A stretch of DNA of 64,000 bases from Cryphonectria parasitica EP155 (GCF_011745365.1 NW_024468911.1:1358759-1422758); one strand, 5' to 3'. Positions 45,120 through 54,913 are shown, counted from the stretch's first letter. Notes: generated by a model not told the origin, from the sequence alone. Numbers and translations are program-made.

Positions 45120-48100
45120 ATGCCCACCCTTCATGTTCCGGCCGGGTCTTCAGACCACCTCCAGAATATAGCCGACGCGTTATGGAAGGCGAAGAAGGTG
45201 GTGGTTATCACAGGAGCTGGAATCAGTACTAATTCTGGGATCCCTGTGCGTACCCTCCATCCCCCCCCTCCTCTCACAGTTTCCAGGGCTCGGCCTCTTA
45301 CTAACATACATATCATGCAGGACTTTCGATCGGAGAACGGGTTGTATTCCATGATTCAGAGCCAGTTCGATGCTGCAGAAAAACTAGGCGCGGCCAAACC
45401 GCAGACATCTGGAAGCCAGTCTGACGACAGCGGATTTGATGAGCGGCCTCGAAAACGCAGGAAGACATCACCGCCAATAGAAGATAGCATCGAGGTGATT
45501 CCGACAGTCTCGAGCGAAGATTTAAATTGCTCGACCAGGTGTGATGACGACGACACGGAGACAACGGGCTCTAACGAGGAACCGCAGAGGTTGGACGACA
45601 GCAACGGCGATGACAATAATCGGTCCGACTTAGACGCGGATTCCCAGGTTAGCACGAGCGATGCTCGTGATGCGCCACAAAACTCGAGCGAAGAAGAAGT
45701 GGTACTGCTGTCCGAGCAGTCCATTGTGGCTGGCGACTATGTCGTCTATCCCGACGACGATGGGGGCAATATTGTTCATACTGAGGTGGAACATTCTCCC
45801 TCCAATCGCCCTAAGGAACCGCAGGAGGGCAAGGCGCAGGAGGGCAAGGCGCAGGAGGACGAGACGCATCCTGGTGAACCAGCCACTCTTCAGAGCGCGT
45901 CATCTCGGCAGTCTTCGAGCCACAGCTGCACAACAGCGCAAACGCAGGCACGCGCGCAGACAAGAAAAGCAACGATACCTACATTAAAGCTTCCAGATCG
46001 GGAGGCTGGCCCCAAGGCAAGGCAAGCAGGCCGTGTGGCTGCTTTGTCCTCAAATCTGTCCACCCCGAAACATCCAACATCAAAGTCCACACCACAAACG
46101 AGCTCCAGTTCCCCACTGTCCTCGCCCCCATCCCATCTATCTGACGTGTTTGATGAGCAATCTACTGAGCCGGCTCCTAGCAGCAGGCCTAGTTCGCCGG
46201 TGTCCGATGAAGACGAGGGTGGCGAGGCAGAAGATAAGGAGGACGACAGCCAGCCATGCTCATCACAAGAGCATCTCAATCGATCATCTACCTTTAAGCG
46301 CTCTCTGTCGACCCTCAAAGGGCGTGAGCTCTTCGACTCCTCCATCTGGTCAGACCCTCTGAAGACCTCCGTATTTTACACCTTCGCCACCAACCTTCGC
46401 CAGAAATCTCGCGATGCCTCGCCAACCGGCTGTCATCACTTCATCAATCACCTCTCAAAAGCTGGAAAGATGGTCCGCTGCTACACGCAGAACATTGATC
46501 TTCTCGAAGACAAGGTCGGTCTCTCGACGCGTCTTCTTCTTGGTCCCGGCAGCCGAGGACGATTTTCAACCCGAGTCGCAAAGGCTCTAGCCGGGTCTAC
46601 TATCGCACGGAATGCTTTAAACAACAGCAACAATCAGCCTGCAGCCGTTACAGATGTCTCTTGTCCCGCCGTTGCCCAAGACCCGCCGCAACATGCTGGG
46701 AATGGAGTGTCTTCCCCTCAAGAGCCCTGCACCGCAGAAAGTCAAAAGATTCCGTCAGCCCCGTTGGGAGAAGTTGACGGCGGTCACCAAAAGTCGAACG
46801 GCGGCGACGAAAGAGTACCAGAACTGAAAAACGAACCAGATCGCCAGTGCAACTCCCAGCGTAGTGAAGAGCGTGAAAAAGATGGCACGGCAGCTGGTTC
46901 ACAGCCAGTCGGCACAAATTCACTCAAGAGTCTCCCTGAAAAGGCTCCTCCGGCAAAAGCGGACTCTGGTACCTCAACTCCAGAACATAACAAAGGCGTA
47001 GAATGCGTCTTCCTCCACGGTTCGCTCCGCGCCCTGCGCTGCTTTCAGTGCGGATGTGTTGCCGACTGGGACGAGGGGGATCGGGAGCTGCAGACAATGT
47101 CGGGCCAACAACCGCCTTGCCCTCGATGCGAAGACGCGACCGTTGCCAGACAGGAGCGCGGCAAACGTGCGCTCGGTGTCGGAAAGTTGCGGCCGGACAT
47201 TGTCCTCTACGGTGAAGAGCATCCGGAGTCGCATCGGATCTCGACCATCATACAACACGATATCTCTCTGGCACCCGACATGCTCATCGTCATGGGGACG
47301 AGCCTCAAAGTCCACGGTCTCAAAACTGTTGTCAGGGAATTCGCAAAGACAGTACATAATAGAAAGGACGGGAAGGTTATTTTCGTCAACTATACAAAAC
47401 CAGCCGACAGCGTTTGGGCCGACGTATTCGATTTTTGGATCGAGATGGACTGCGATGCTTGGGTTCAGGATTTAAAAGAGAAAAAGCCCATCATGTGGCT
47501 TCCTCCGGGATCTGTCGAGGAGGAGCCCAAAGGCACGAAGAGGCGCCGCCCTGCTAAGGACGAAGCAGAGAAGAAGGACAGCAAGCGGCCAAAGAATATC
47601 GAGGACGCTGAGAGCACAGAGATGAAGTCAACTGCGACGCTAGAGGCGCCACAGAAGAGCAAGACAACGAGCAAGGCAATGAAGCCGGATAAGCTCAAGA
47701 AGGAAGAGCTGCCGGAGGACGGCAAGCCTGCGCCAAAACGACCAGCCGCCGTCCGAGACTGCAAACAAAATGCAGTCTACTGGACGTTGAAGATCATGGC
47801 AGACTTGGCCAAGATGAGCGGCCGTGAAGTACAGCCGCTTTCTCTTGCCCCTTCTTCTTCAAAGATCATGCCAGTTTCGACAACAGCAGCCCCGCCGGCG
47901 GGAAGCCGTTCAACAAAGCAAAACGCAGCACCATCACCAGCTGGGCCTGTGAAGACTAGACGTGGTCCTCGTACTAAGAATACGAAGAGCAGGCTTACGT
48001 TTCTTGGTCCTGATGCCACATCAAAATCCACAGCAAAACAACCCAAAACGTCCCGCAAAAATGGCAAAAGCAAGGCTGATACAAAAGTGCAGCAATGCCA

Positions 48101-49178
48101 GCATGACGATTCAGTCGCTGTGGCGCCGCTCAAGATCATTCACGCTCAATTTCCGTCTGTCGAAGGTCGGCCAGAACAGGCTGTCGCTTCGCCATCGGTC
48201 AAGGAGGAGGTTGTCGAGGTATCCCCCGCACAAGCACACGCAGTCCTCCTGATGGAAGACTCTGTCCCTTCCACAGGAGCCGGTACTACTGGCGAAGGCA
48301 ACTCGATCGTAAACGCGGTCAAGTCCAACCCTAGATTTAGGAAGCCTAAGGCGATTTTTGGGGAGGCAAAACCTCCCTCTGACCGAGCTTCACGATGCGA
48401 TACCTCCGCTGGCAACGCAAAAGGCAAGACTAAGTCCTTACCGCAGCAGACGAAGAAGGCAAAGATTCTCTCTTCGCTGCCGGAACAGCCTGCACAAATG
48501 CAGAATCTGCAAGAGGCCCACAGCGGGTTAGATCTACACATGACGCAGAAGGGCATGCCCCCGATACCTTCCCTTCCTCCTCAGTCGATACCTACGATGG
48601 CAGATGGCTCACAGCCTCGGACGCCACAAGAAGCCATCACATTAGCACCTCTCCTACAGGCTAATGCCCGTCTTGAAGGCAGGGATTCGTTCCTGCGTCT
48701 GACTCTGGGCCAGAGTCACTTTCATAGTCCAAGCACAGCCACCCCTCCCAGCTACCTTGAGCCGATCGTATCACCAGGACCGCCACCTAATATGTCACCC
48801 GACATGTCGCCGATACTATCGCCGAACCACTGGCGCGAACGTGCCTTTGGGTACGGAGATGTCTCGTCGAGACAGCTTTCGCCCCCACGCCGGTGTCTCG
48901 ACTTCACAGCAACGCCGCAGAATGGTCCACCGGGTAGTCCGCCAGCATCCGACCAGACATTAGGCCGACCTATGCCAGGGCCAAGCCAGCAGCCACATCG
49001 GGTGGAAGCCCGCCCTCTTATCGGTTATCCGGTCGTGCCTGGCCTGTCATCGCCCATGCCAGTCGTGCCTATCTCTGACGATAATAGTGCTGACCTCCAG
49101 CTGCGGCGGGAGAGCGAAGCTGCGGCGACGTTGAGCCAAATGTTTTTCTACGACAACAGACGGTCCGCGCGGGTTTGA
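45120..49178 (+). CDS. HST3: class I sirtuin, Hst3/Hst4-type NAD-dependent histone deacetylase, greatly enlarged
   Basis: Exon 1 (45120-45245) and exon 2 (45321-49178) give 1327 aa. The intron is 75 nt, so the unspliced frame is also open, but splicing restores ITGAGISTNSGIP-DFRSENGLYS exactly. Further catalytic motifs: FDSSIWSDPLKTSVFYTF (about 380), CYTQNIDLLED (about 428), the catalytic His608 in VFLHGSLRALRCFQCG, a second zinc pair PPCPRC, LRPDIVLYGEEHPESHRIS, and LIVMGTSLKVHGLK with the VNYTKP cofactor segment. Yeast Hst3/Hst4 deacetylate H3K56. Two large disordered insertions split the domain (about 69-375 and 447-598), and a 550-residue Lys/Pro/Ser-rich tail follows. The first insertion has a 15-bp tandem repeat (EGKAQ). 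Enlarged Hst4-like proteins occur in filamentous fungi; Hst3 versus Hst4 identity is not resolved. Confidence 0.93.
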   Translation: MPTLHVPAGSSDHLQNIADALWKAKKVVVITGAGISTNSGIPVRTLHPPPPLTVSRARPLTNIHIMQDFRSENGLYSMIQSQFDAAEKLGAAKPQTSGSQSDDSGFDERPRKRRKTSPPIEDSIEVIPTVSSEDLNCSTRCDDDDTETTGSNEEPQRLDDSNGDDNNRSDLDADSQVSTSDARDAPQNSSEEEVVLLSEQSIVAGDYVVYPDDDGGNIVHTEVEHSPSNRPKEPQEGKAQEGKAQEDETHPGEPATLQSASSRQSSSHSCTTAQTQARAQTRKATIPTLKLPDREAGPKARQAGRVAALSSNLSTPKHPTSKSTPQTSSSSPLSSPPSHLSDVFDEQSTEPAPSSRPSSPVSDEDEGGEAEDKEDDSQPCSSQEHLNRSSTFKRSLSTLKGRELFDSSIWSDPLKTSVFYTFATNLRQKSRDASPTGCHHFINHLSKAGKMVRCYTQNIDLLEDKVGLSTRLLLGPGSRGRFSTRVAKALAGSTIARNALNNSNNQPAAVTDVSCPAVAQDPPQHAGNGVSSPQEPCTAESQKIPSAPLGEVDGGHQKSNGGDERVPELKNEPDRQCNSQRSEEREKDGTAAGSQPVGTNSLKSLPEKAPPAKADSGTSTPEHNKGVECVFLHGSLRALRCFQCGCVADWDEGDRELQTMSGQQPPCPRCEDATVARQERGKRALGVGKLRPDIVLYGEEHPESHRISTIIQHDISLAPDMLIVMGTSLKVHGLKTVVREFAKTVHNRKDGKVIFVNYTKPADSVWADVFDFWIEMDCDAWVQDLKEKKPIMWLPPGSVEEEPKGTKRRRPAKDEAEKKDSKRPKNIEDAESTEMKSTATLEAPQKSKTTSKAMKPDKLKKEELPEDGKPAPKRPAAVRDCKQNAVYWTLKIMADLAKMSGREVQPLSLAPSSSKIMPVSTTAAPPAGSRSTKQNAAPSPAGPVKTRRGPRTKNTKSRLTFLGPDATSKSTAKQPKTSRKNGKSKADTKVQQCQHDDSVAVAPLKIIHAQFPSVEGRPEQAVASPSVKEEVVEVSPAQAHAVLLMEDSVPSTGAGTTGEGNSIVNAVKSNPRFRKPKAIFGEAKPPSDRASRCDTSAGNAKGKTKSLPQQTKKAKILSSLPEQPAQMQNLQEAHSGLDLHMTQKGMPPIPSLPPQSIPTMADGSQPRTPQEAITLAPLLQANARLEGRDSFLRLTLGQSHFHSPSTATPPSYLEPIVSPGPPPNMSPDMSPILSPNHWRERAFGYGDVSSRQLSPPRRCLDFTATPQNGPPGSPPASDQTLGRPMPGPSQQPHRVEARPLIGYPVVPGLSSPMPVVPISDDNSADLQLRRESEAAATLSQMFFYDNRRSARV
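45826..45860 (+). repeat. 15-bp coding tandem repeat in the sirtuin
   Basis: Two and a half copies of GAGGGCAAGGCGCAG, encoding EGKAQ-EGKAQ-ED, within the first disordered insertion of the sirtuin. A likely site of length polymorphism. Confidence 0.85.
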
Positions 49179-50033
49179 GACATAAAAATGCGAAAGCTTC
49201 GTGGAAGACAATGAGCTTGAAGGATTTCTGGAGAGGGGAAATGGGTTGCGTGGTACCAGCTCGCAAACCTTTGCTCCATACATTGATGCTGGGTCTTTTG
49301 AAGGCACAGGAGCTTCCAATTCGAGAGGTGGCCTCTTGCAATAGCTGTCAGCGACGAAAAAAAACAAATACTTTAACATCAAATTAATGTATCTGCAGCT
49401 AAATGTGTGTGTATGTGTGATGTGATGTGACGTGACGGCATTGCCGCCTGATGAAGGATAGTCCTTTGAAAGTTAATTACTCGGCACAAAGGCTGGAGCA
49501 AGCTCTCTTCTCTGTCTCGTTCCCTTCATCGTTCTGACCTCAGCCTCCCCCCCCCCCCTCTTCGCCCTCTTCCTTGCCAAGTCACGTTTAACTTGCCGCT
49601 TTTGCCTTTTTCCAGCTTCCTTGGCATCTTGAAGGAAGACTGTGCTTTTCAATGAACTGGGTCTGCGGGTATTATAGTTTTCTTCCTTGGGACAGCGGCC
49701 TGGATTGTCATGTCCTGAAAGGGGATTGCGGTTGCGCTACGACTTCCTCTATGCTCACGATAGGTTTTGGGTCATGGCGAGTGGAAAAGCAAGAAGGCGC
49801 TGAGAACCCCTCGTTCGTACGCGGTCTTCTCAGTCTTTTCAAGACACAGTTGATCTTAATTTGAATTGTCGTGTTGGACCTCGTACAACAGAGTTGTCTA
49901 GGCTTGGCCCTGGGAAGGATAAAGGAAAGTCTAAACGCTGTGCTGTATTTGTTTTGTCTTTGACGAGCCCCTCTGCGTTCATGCTTTAGCGTTCCCCTGA
50001 GAAAAGTATGTATTCTCTGTCTTTTCTTTCTAT
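49179..50033. other. intergenic: convergent 3' ends
   Basis: 855 bases between the sirtuin and the metallo-beta-lactamase-fold gene. GT-rich TGTG repeats near 49403-49436 and a 12-C run at 49547-49558. No supported gene. Confidence 0.55.
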
Positions 50034-51360
50034 TCACTCAAAAACCTTATAGGCCTTGATATGTTCCAGGTCGACAACTCTAGACGTCGTCTCCCTGTGC
50101 ACCAGCTCTGTAGCAGCCGTCGTGTCGATCCTCTTGGGAATGATGGGCGCCTCATCATGCAGACACCAAATGACCTTGTTTGGCTCCCCAAGCCACTGCA
50201 CCTGCTTCACAGCAAACTCGGCCGCTGACCCGTCAAAGGGGCGCCCGTTCAGATTAGCCCTGCCTGCGATGGCCAGGATCGCCACGTCAGGCTTGGGCTC
50301 GATGGTTTTCATGATGCCATCGTAACAGCCCAAATGTCCGTGCCAGAGCAGCGTGGTGGTGGGCCCAGCTGCATCGCCCTTCCCCCCCTCGTTCTTATCC
50401 AGCAGGAAGTTGAACAGCAGCTGGCCCCCATCGTAAAAAGAATATTTGTTCCTCTCGCGGTCGTTCATGTACGGCAGGAAAGTTCTAAAGTCCTCGGGCA
50501 GATGCGAAGGCAGTGTATGGGAGGGAATTTTCATCAAGCCGCCAAAGCCGTACGTCATATTGCGCGTGATGTCGATGGTGCATGCGTAGGGATTACCTCC
50601 GTCTCCAGTGTACACGGCCCCCGTGTCCATGACCTCGGGCAGCGCGGCGTGGTCGCCTGGAGGGAGCATGCAGTGCAGCGCCGGCCAGACGTGGACGTCG
50701 ATGACTGCCTCGGCGTGGTGAGGTGTTGGCGGGAATTTGGGTCCAGGAGGAGGAAGTTTGCCTGCTGCTTCGTCGGCTTTGTGTCTGGCGATGGCCTCGT
50801 CTCGCTGGGCTTTGGTGAACAGCGGGATGCGCTCGCCTCCTGCGACGGGTTGGAGCTGGGTCTCGGTCACGCCGGCTGTGCGCATCACGTTGATGGCCTC
50901 GCCGTTGGCAATGATGATAGCGCCTGTCTTTTTGGCGAGACGGTCGGCGCCAGGGAGACTGCGCGAAGGGTTTTGGTGTGAGTGAGCAAGTAAATAACTA
51001 AGTGAGTGGGACAGGTGTGTGGAGTGTGAAGGTGAGAGTGGAAAAGAACTGCGCTTGAATTATATCGTTAAACTCACTGGTCAAAGTGGGCATGACTGAT
51101 GAAGATATAATCACACTCCTGGACGTCATCGATCTTGAGGTATGTGGGTATAGACGAAGGCCGCTCCAGCCACGTATCAAGGAAGATGGTCAGGCCTTTC
51201 ACCTTGAGACGGAAGGTCGTTGCGCCTGATATTGCTTGTTAGATATGAGAATACAAGTATCTGTAAAGAATTACAGTTGTGTGTGAATTAATGAAGAGCA
51301 GATCCAACACTTACCAAACCACTCGATCGTGGCATCTCGTCCTTTCAAGCTGGTCGCCAT
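50034..51360 (-). CDS. metallo-beta-lactamase-fold hydrolase, UlaG-like
   Basis: Three exons (51360-51315, 51225-51078, 50958-50034) give 372 aa. The protein opens IEWFGATTFRLKVKGLTIFLDTW, the usual first strands of UlaG-like lactonases. The zinc motif HAHFDH is split exactly by intron 2 and continues LPGADRLAKKTGA. Further on come HVWPALHC, the YGFGGLMKIP segment, LLWHGHLGCYDGIM and DVAILAIAGRANLNGRPFDGS, and the C-terminal WCLHDEAP with a metal-ligand-like His. Homologous fungal proteins are uncharacterised; members of the wider family cleave lactones, phosphodiesters or thioesters. There is no signal peptide. Start chosen at the only Met ahead of the strand motif. It shares a 383-bp divergent promoter with the DUF3500 gene. 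Confidence 0.92.
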
Positions 51361-51743
51361 GACTTTCCAATCCTCTCTTCTTTCTCTCAGCCGACAGCAG
51401 CATTGACCAGTTTGTCAAGTATCCATCGTTGGGCGTGCATGAATAATTACTTAAAGCAGTAGCTTTATTGTTTCCTTATAGGACGAAAGACGGAGACCGG
51501 CATCCAGACATAACACCGGGCTCGGAGTCTTGCGACTATTTAAGTGTGCCGCAGTGGCTTTCCCCTCCGCGCCTTGAATCCGGAAATTCCGGCTCTTCAT
51601 CCACTCGTGGTCTTAACTGTATTTGCTTCACAGTCATTAGTGCACACTACCACTATTTGTAGTAATCATTATCCATTTTCAGCCACAAGCCTTATGCCTT
51701 TATTGCTTTCACAGTCTCTATTATCAGTACTCAGACCTGAAGA
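51361..51743. other. intergenic: short divergent promoter
   Basis: 383 bases between two divergent start codons. A TATTTAAG at 51538 may serve as TATA box for the + gene. Close spacing would allow co-regulation. Confidence 0.45.
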
Positions 51744-53066
51744 ATGGACTCACACGAGCCACAGCCCGACTTTCGACAGTGGCTCTCCCTGCACAAACTT
51801 GCCGCCAGGAACATGCAGTCTTCAGACACGGCCGTAACGCACACGGAGAAGCGGCTTAGGAACAATCCTTTTTTGGCCAAGAAGTTTCTTACTCTCAGAG
51901 AGCGAGCCCAGGAGCCATTTCGGGGCGTGACAACTGACGGTCTGTTTCCATGAATCTGCCTCGAGCCACGTGATGATAGACCGTCTTCTTGACAGTTCGA
52001 GGTCACAGGGGAGGTCATCCCGAGCCTCTACAATAGCGATGAGGACGGTGACTTTGACATCGAACAAGCCGTTACGGCCGGGACTCGCCTCCTTCAGCAG
52101 TGCAGCCGAGACGATCAGGACAAACTCCTGCGGCCGCTCGACTCGTCCGAGAGACGCTCTTGGTTCAACCCCGAAATCTATTTCTTTCACTACGGTCTGC
52201 GGCTCGATGAGATAGAACAGCCCCTGAGAGATGCTGTATTCTCGCTGATGGAGGCCACCCTGTCACCTGCAGGCTACGACAAGGCTCTGAAAGCCATGCG
52301 CGTCAACCATTTCCTCGGAGAAATCTGCCACCTGCCCCTGGTGCTTAATCAGTATTCTTACAACTTTGTCTTGTTCGAGCAGCCTTCTCCCGATACCCCT
52401 TGGGGCTGGATGCTCTCCGGGCACCACCTCTGCCTAAGCGCCTTTTTGCACAAGTCGCAAGTCATCATCTCGCCCACCTTTACGGGTGCCGAGCCCAACA
52501 GCATCGACGACGGGCCCTGGAAAGGCACGACACTGCTGTCGCCCGAACAGGACCTCGGCCTCCTCTTTATGCGCCGTCTACCTCTCGATATGCAGAAGAA
52601 GGCCCAGATCTTCAAGACGATGGGCCCGCCTGAAATTCCCGAGTCGCGATGGGATCTGGCAGACCAGAGGCATCTGTGCGGTGCTTTCCAGGATAACCGT
52701 GTCGTGCCGTACGAGGGCGTGTGTCTGGCTGGGTTGCTGGACAACGACGCCGCCGCCACCGTCGACCTCCTGTTGGACATCGTGGACCAGTTCCACTTGT
52801 ACCTGCCGGCTACGGCGAGACGCAACCGGCTGCAGCAGGTAAGGAGACACATCAGAGACACGTACTTTTGTTGGATCGGTGGGTTTGGAGACGGTGACGC
52901 CTTTTACTATCGCATACAGAGCCCTGTCATCGTGTGCGAGTTTGACCATCACGCTGGGGTGTTCTTGACAAATGAGGAGCCCGCGCGCTTTCATATACAC
53001 ACTATCACGCGCATGCCGAATGGTGGTGATTATGGGTTTGCTATTTTGGAGCAGCTCGAAAGATAA
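51744..53066 (+). CDS. DUF3500 family protein
   Basis: Two exons (51744-51939, 52009-53066) give 417 aa. The splice joins EPFRGVTTDG to EVIPSLYNSDEDG, recreating the family GxTTDG-x-x-PGLY-type motif, which fixes the GTCTGT donor. Further DUF3500 hallmarks are GWMLSGHHLCLSAFLHKSQVII, SPTFTGAEPNSIDDGPWKGT, LDMQKKAQIF, and the C-terminal FYYRIQSPVIVCEFDHHAGVF with HIHTITRMPNGGDYGF. The His-rich motifs (GHH, DHH, HIH) look like metal-ligand sites, but no activity has been shown for the family as far as I know. No signal peptide or membrane helix. Confidence 0.92.
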
Positions 53067-53680
53067 GTGTTCCCATATATAAATGTGCGTCGTCACTTAT
53101 TGGTTCCGTTCAGAAGACCGGGCATCAAGTTCCTTTGCTGCCCTGGACCAGGCCGGCTCTCAAGATGTAATACAGGAGCCCTAATTTCAGAGCAAGCACA
53201 GCTTTGAGCCATCTCGTAATGTCTACTGTTCAGAATGTTTCCTACCTGTAAGCAAGACATCGTTTATGTGTCATTCTGGGTTGACTATGCCATTTGAACA
53301 CACTACATCCTCCCTAAAGGGAGTCGGACAGTGCCGTAAAAAAACAAGCTAACACAACAACTACCCAAACATCCTCAGCCTCCTAAACGTATTGCAGGAA
53401 AGATGCTCAGATGTCGTGAGAGCCAAATACGGCTAATCTCACCCATGTACAGACACTCATAGAAGTACTGGCTGCTGGTTTTACATTCATCCTCCTCACC
53501 CGGGGAAAGGAAAGCAAATGAGGAAACGTAACAACTAATCGTACCCACTTTATACAAATGAAAAATCGTCGCTTTCTTCCCAGTGGTACGCGTCGACCGA
53601 CTCGCCTTGCCCTTTAGCGAGCCCCACAACCCACAAGAAAAGAGACCACGAGTTGAAGTTCGTAATTATTCAACGAATAA
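53067..53680. other. intergenic
   Basis: 614 bases from the DUF3500 stop to the tRNA gene. No coding signal. A TTTT run (AAAA on + at 53638-53641) about 40 bases beyond the tRNA end could act as its RNA polymerase III terminator. Confidence 0.45.
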
Positions 53681-53716
53681 GGGTCTTGCCGCGGATTGAA
53701 CGCGGGACCTCTCGCA

Positions 53717-53733
53717 ATGATGAATAGGGTTGT
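53717..53733 (-). other. canonical tRNA intron (position 37/38), 17 nt
   Basis: ACAACCCTATTCATCAT lies directly after G37. Its CCCTA is the exact complement of TAGGG in the anticodon loop, forming the anticodon-intron helix recognised by the eukaryotic tRNA splicing endonuclease. Confidence 0.85.
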
Positions 53734-53752
53734 CCCTAAGCGAGAATCATAC

Positions 53753-53810
53753 CTGAGATGATTGTTAGAATGGAATGGAACATGGTGATAATTATGGGGG
53801 TTCTACTAAC
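53753..53810 (-). other. 58-nt spliceosomal-intron-like insertion in the tRNA D loop
   Basis: Read on the minus strand it starts GTTAGT, ends ATCTCAG, and has TTCTAAC as a branch-site-like sequence, with CTAAC ending 11 nt before the final CAG. Its length falls within the range of the mRNA introns in this window (for example 55, 70 and 75 nt). Precise removal joins TCTAGTG to GTATGATT, the standard tRNA-Pro D arm. Confidence 0.75.
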
Positions 53811-54061
53811 CACTAGACCACAAGACCAATTCAATGTTGACATTGTTTGCCACTCCTCTTCGACAACATTATAACCAACATACTTTGCAAATAGGCCAAT
53901 GAGTATTCACAATCACCGCCAAGACTTGTCACTACTATTACAGTAACATTATATTATATCCCGTTATTTCCGTCGGTGAAGAGAAAGGGGGAAAAAGTGG
54001 CAGAAAGAGGAAGTGGGATGGCGGGTTGATATAGACAATGTCTCCGGCTTCAACGAGGTTT

Positions 54062-54168
54062 TAGCTCATGGGGGGTACAAAAAAGTTCGTGGGGGGTACA
54101 AAAAGCTCGGGGGGGGGGGGGGGGTAGAAAACCTCGGGGGTGATACAAAAAGCTCGCAGGGGGTACAG
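54062..54168 (+). repeat. left terminal inverted repeat, G-run subrepeats
   Basis: Built of about five ~20-bp subunits of the form G-run + TACAAAAA + GTTCG/GCTCG. One G run is 16 long (54109-54124). The spacing of G runs could form G-quadruplexes. Confidence 0.85.
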
Positions 54169-54609
54169 ATTGGCTGGACAACGAAAGAGGAACCTGTAAT
54201 GATGCACTGCAGCTAACAAGAGCGATATCGAAGTATCAATCCCTGAATACGGAAATACAACTGAACAATCCGTGCAAGTGCTTCACCGCCTTTGGGGCTA
54301 TTCAAGTGTATAACAAATGAATACTTAGATTGACGACTGAAGAGCTATATCTAGTGGTCTATCTAATGGTAATGATCGTGTCCTTATATATCCAGCTCTT
54401 CATCGTGGCTCATCTGGATCACCTGGTCTGGCTCACCGTGATTCAGCGAGTAGCTCACTCTCGATCTAGTGAGCAGCTCACTTTGGGTTGGTAATCCTGA
54501 TCCTAACCCTTGCTTACGTAATCCTTACTGGTTGTCTGACGTTGGGTCGTGACACTTTGGTTTCTTGTTGGCTGGGCTTGTTTTGTGATCTGCATGTTGG
54601 ATGGGTCAT

Positions 54610-54790
54610 AACATATTAGATTAAATTTTATATAAAAATTAGTTTTTTATTTATTTAATTTATATATAAATATAAAACTTATTTTTTATATATTTATAAA
54701 AAAATCTAAGTAAATATCTTAATATATATCCAGCATATATTCAGCATATGCTAAGTATATATAACTTTTTTATTTACTAAAAAATGAAAA
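54610..54790. other. strongly AT-rich core of the inverted-repeat element
   Basis: About 180 bases almost without G or C, including A/T-only runs over 40 bases and near-repeats of CAGCATAT. It contrasts sharply with the GC-balanced surroundings. RIP-like decay or an ancestral AT-rich element are both possible. Confidence 0.7.
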
Positions 54791-54814
54791 TATAGATCTT
54801 CACTGTATTTGGTG

Positions 54815-54913
54815 CTGTACCCCCCGTGAACTGTTTGTACCACCCCCGAGGTTTTCTACCCCCCACCAACTTTTTGTACCACCCGTCAACTTTTTTGTAC
54901 CCCCCATGAGCTA
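54815..54913 (-). repeat. right terminal inverted repeat
   Basis: Reverse-complement partner of the left repeat, with the same order of subunits (TACAAAAAAGTT, TACAAAAAGTT, TAGAAAACCTCGGGGG, TACAAACAGTTC, TACAG). Confidence 0.85.

Larger units (their letters stand above)
53681..53827 (-). tRNA. tRNA-Pro(AGG) with two interruptions
   Basis: Acceptor arms GGTCTTG (53827-53821) and CAAGACC (53688-53682) pair over all 7 bp, with discriminator C at 53681. The T arm is CCGCG-TTCAATC-CGCGG (5 of 5 pairs). The anticodon stem is CTCGC/GCGAG (5 of 5). The loop TTAGGG..T has anticodon AGG. The D stem is GTC/GAT, as in eukaryotic tRNA-Pro. A 17-nt intron sits at the canonical 37/38 position. A further 58-nt block sits in the D loop. 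Without both, the molecule is 72 nt, the normal tRNA-Pro length. The A box TGGTCTAGTGG survives because the insertion begins with G; the B box GTTCAATCC is intact. All stems being perfect argues against an old pseudogene. It may still be non-functional if the D-loop block is not removed. Confidence 0.85.
54062..54913. mobile_element. MITE-like element with ~100-bp terminal inverted repeats, TA-flanked
   Basis: The outermost bases TAGCTCATGGGGGGTACAAA on the left are matched by their exact reverse complement on the right; the perfect match extends 26 bp (54062-54087 versus 54888-54913). The inverted similarity continues with small changes to about 54168 on the left and 54815 on the right. If the outer TA is a target duplication, the element is 848 bp with ends GCTCAT/ATGAGC, as in Tc1/mariner-type insertions. 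No transposase frame is present, so it would be non-autonomous. The core has an AT-rich block at about 54610-54790. Confidence 0.85.
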
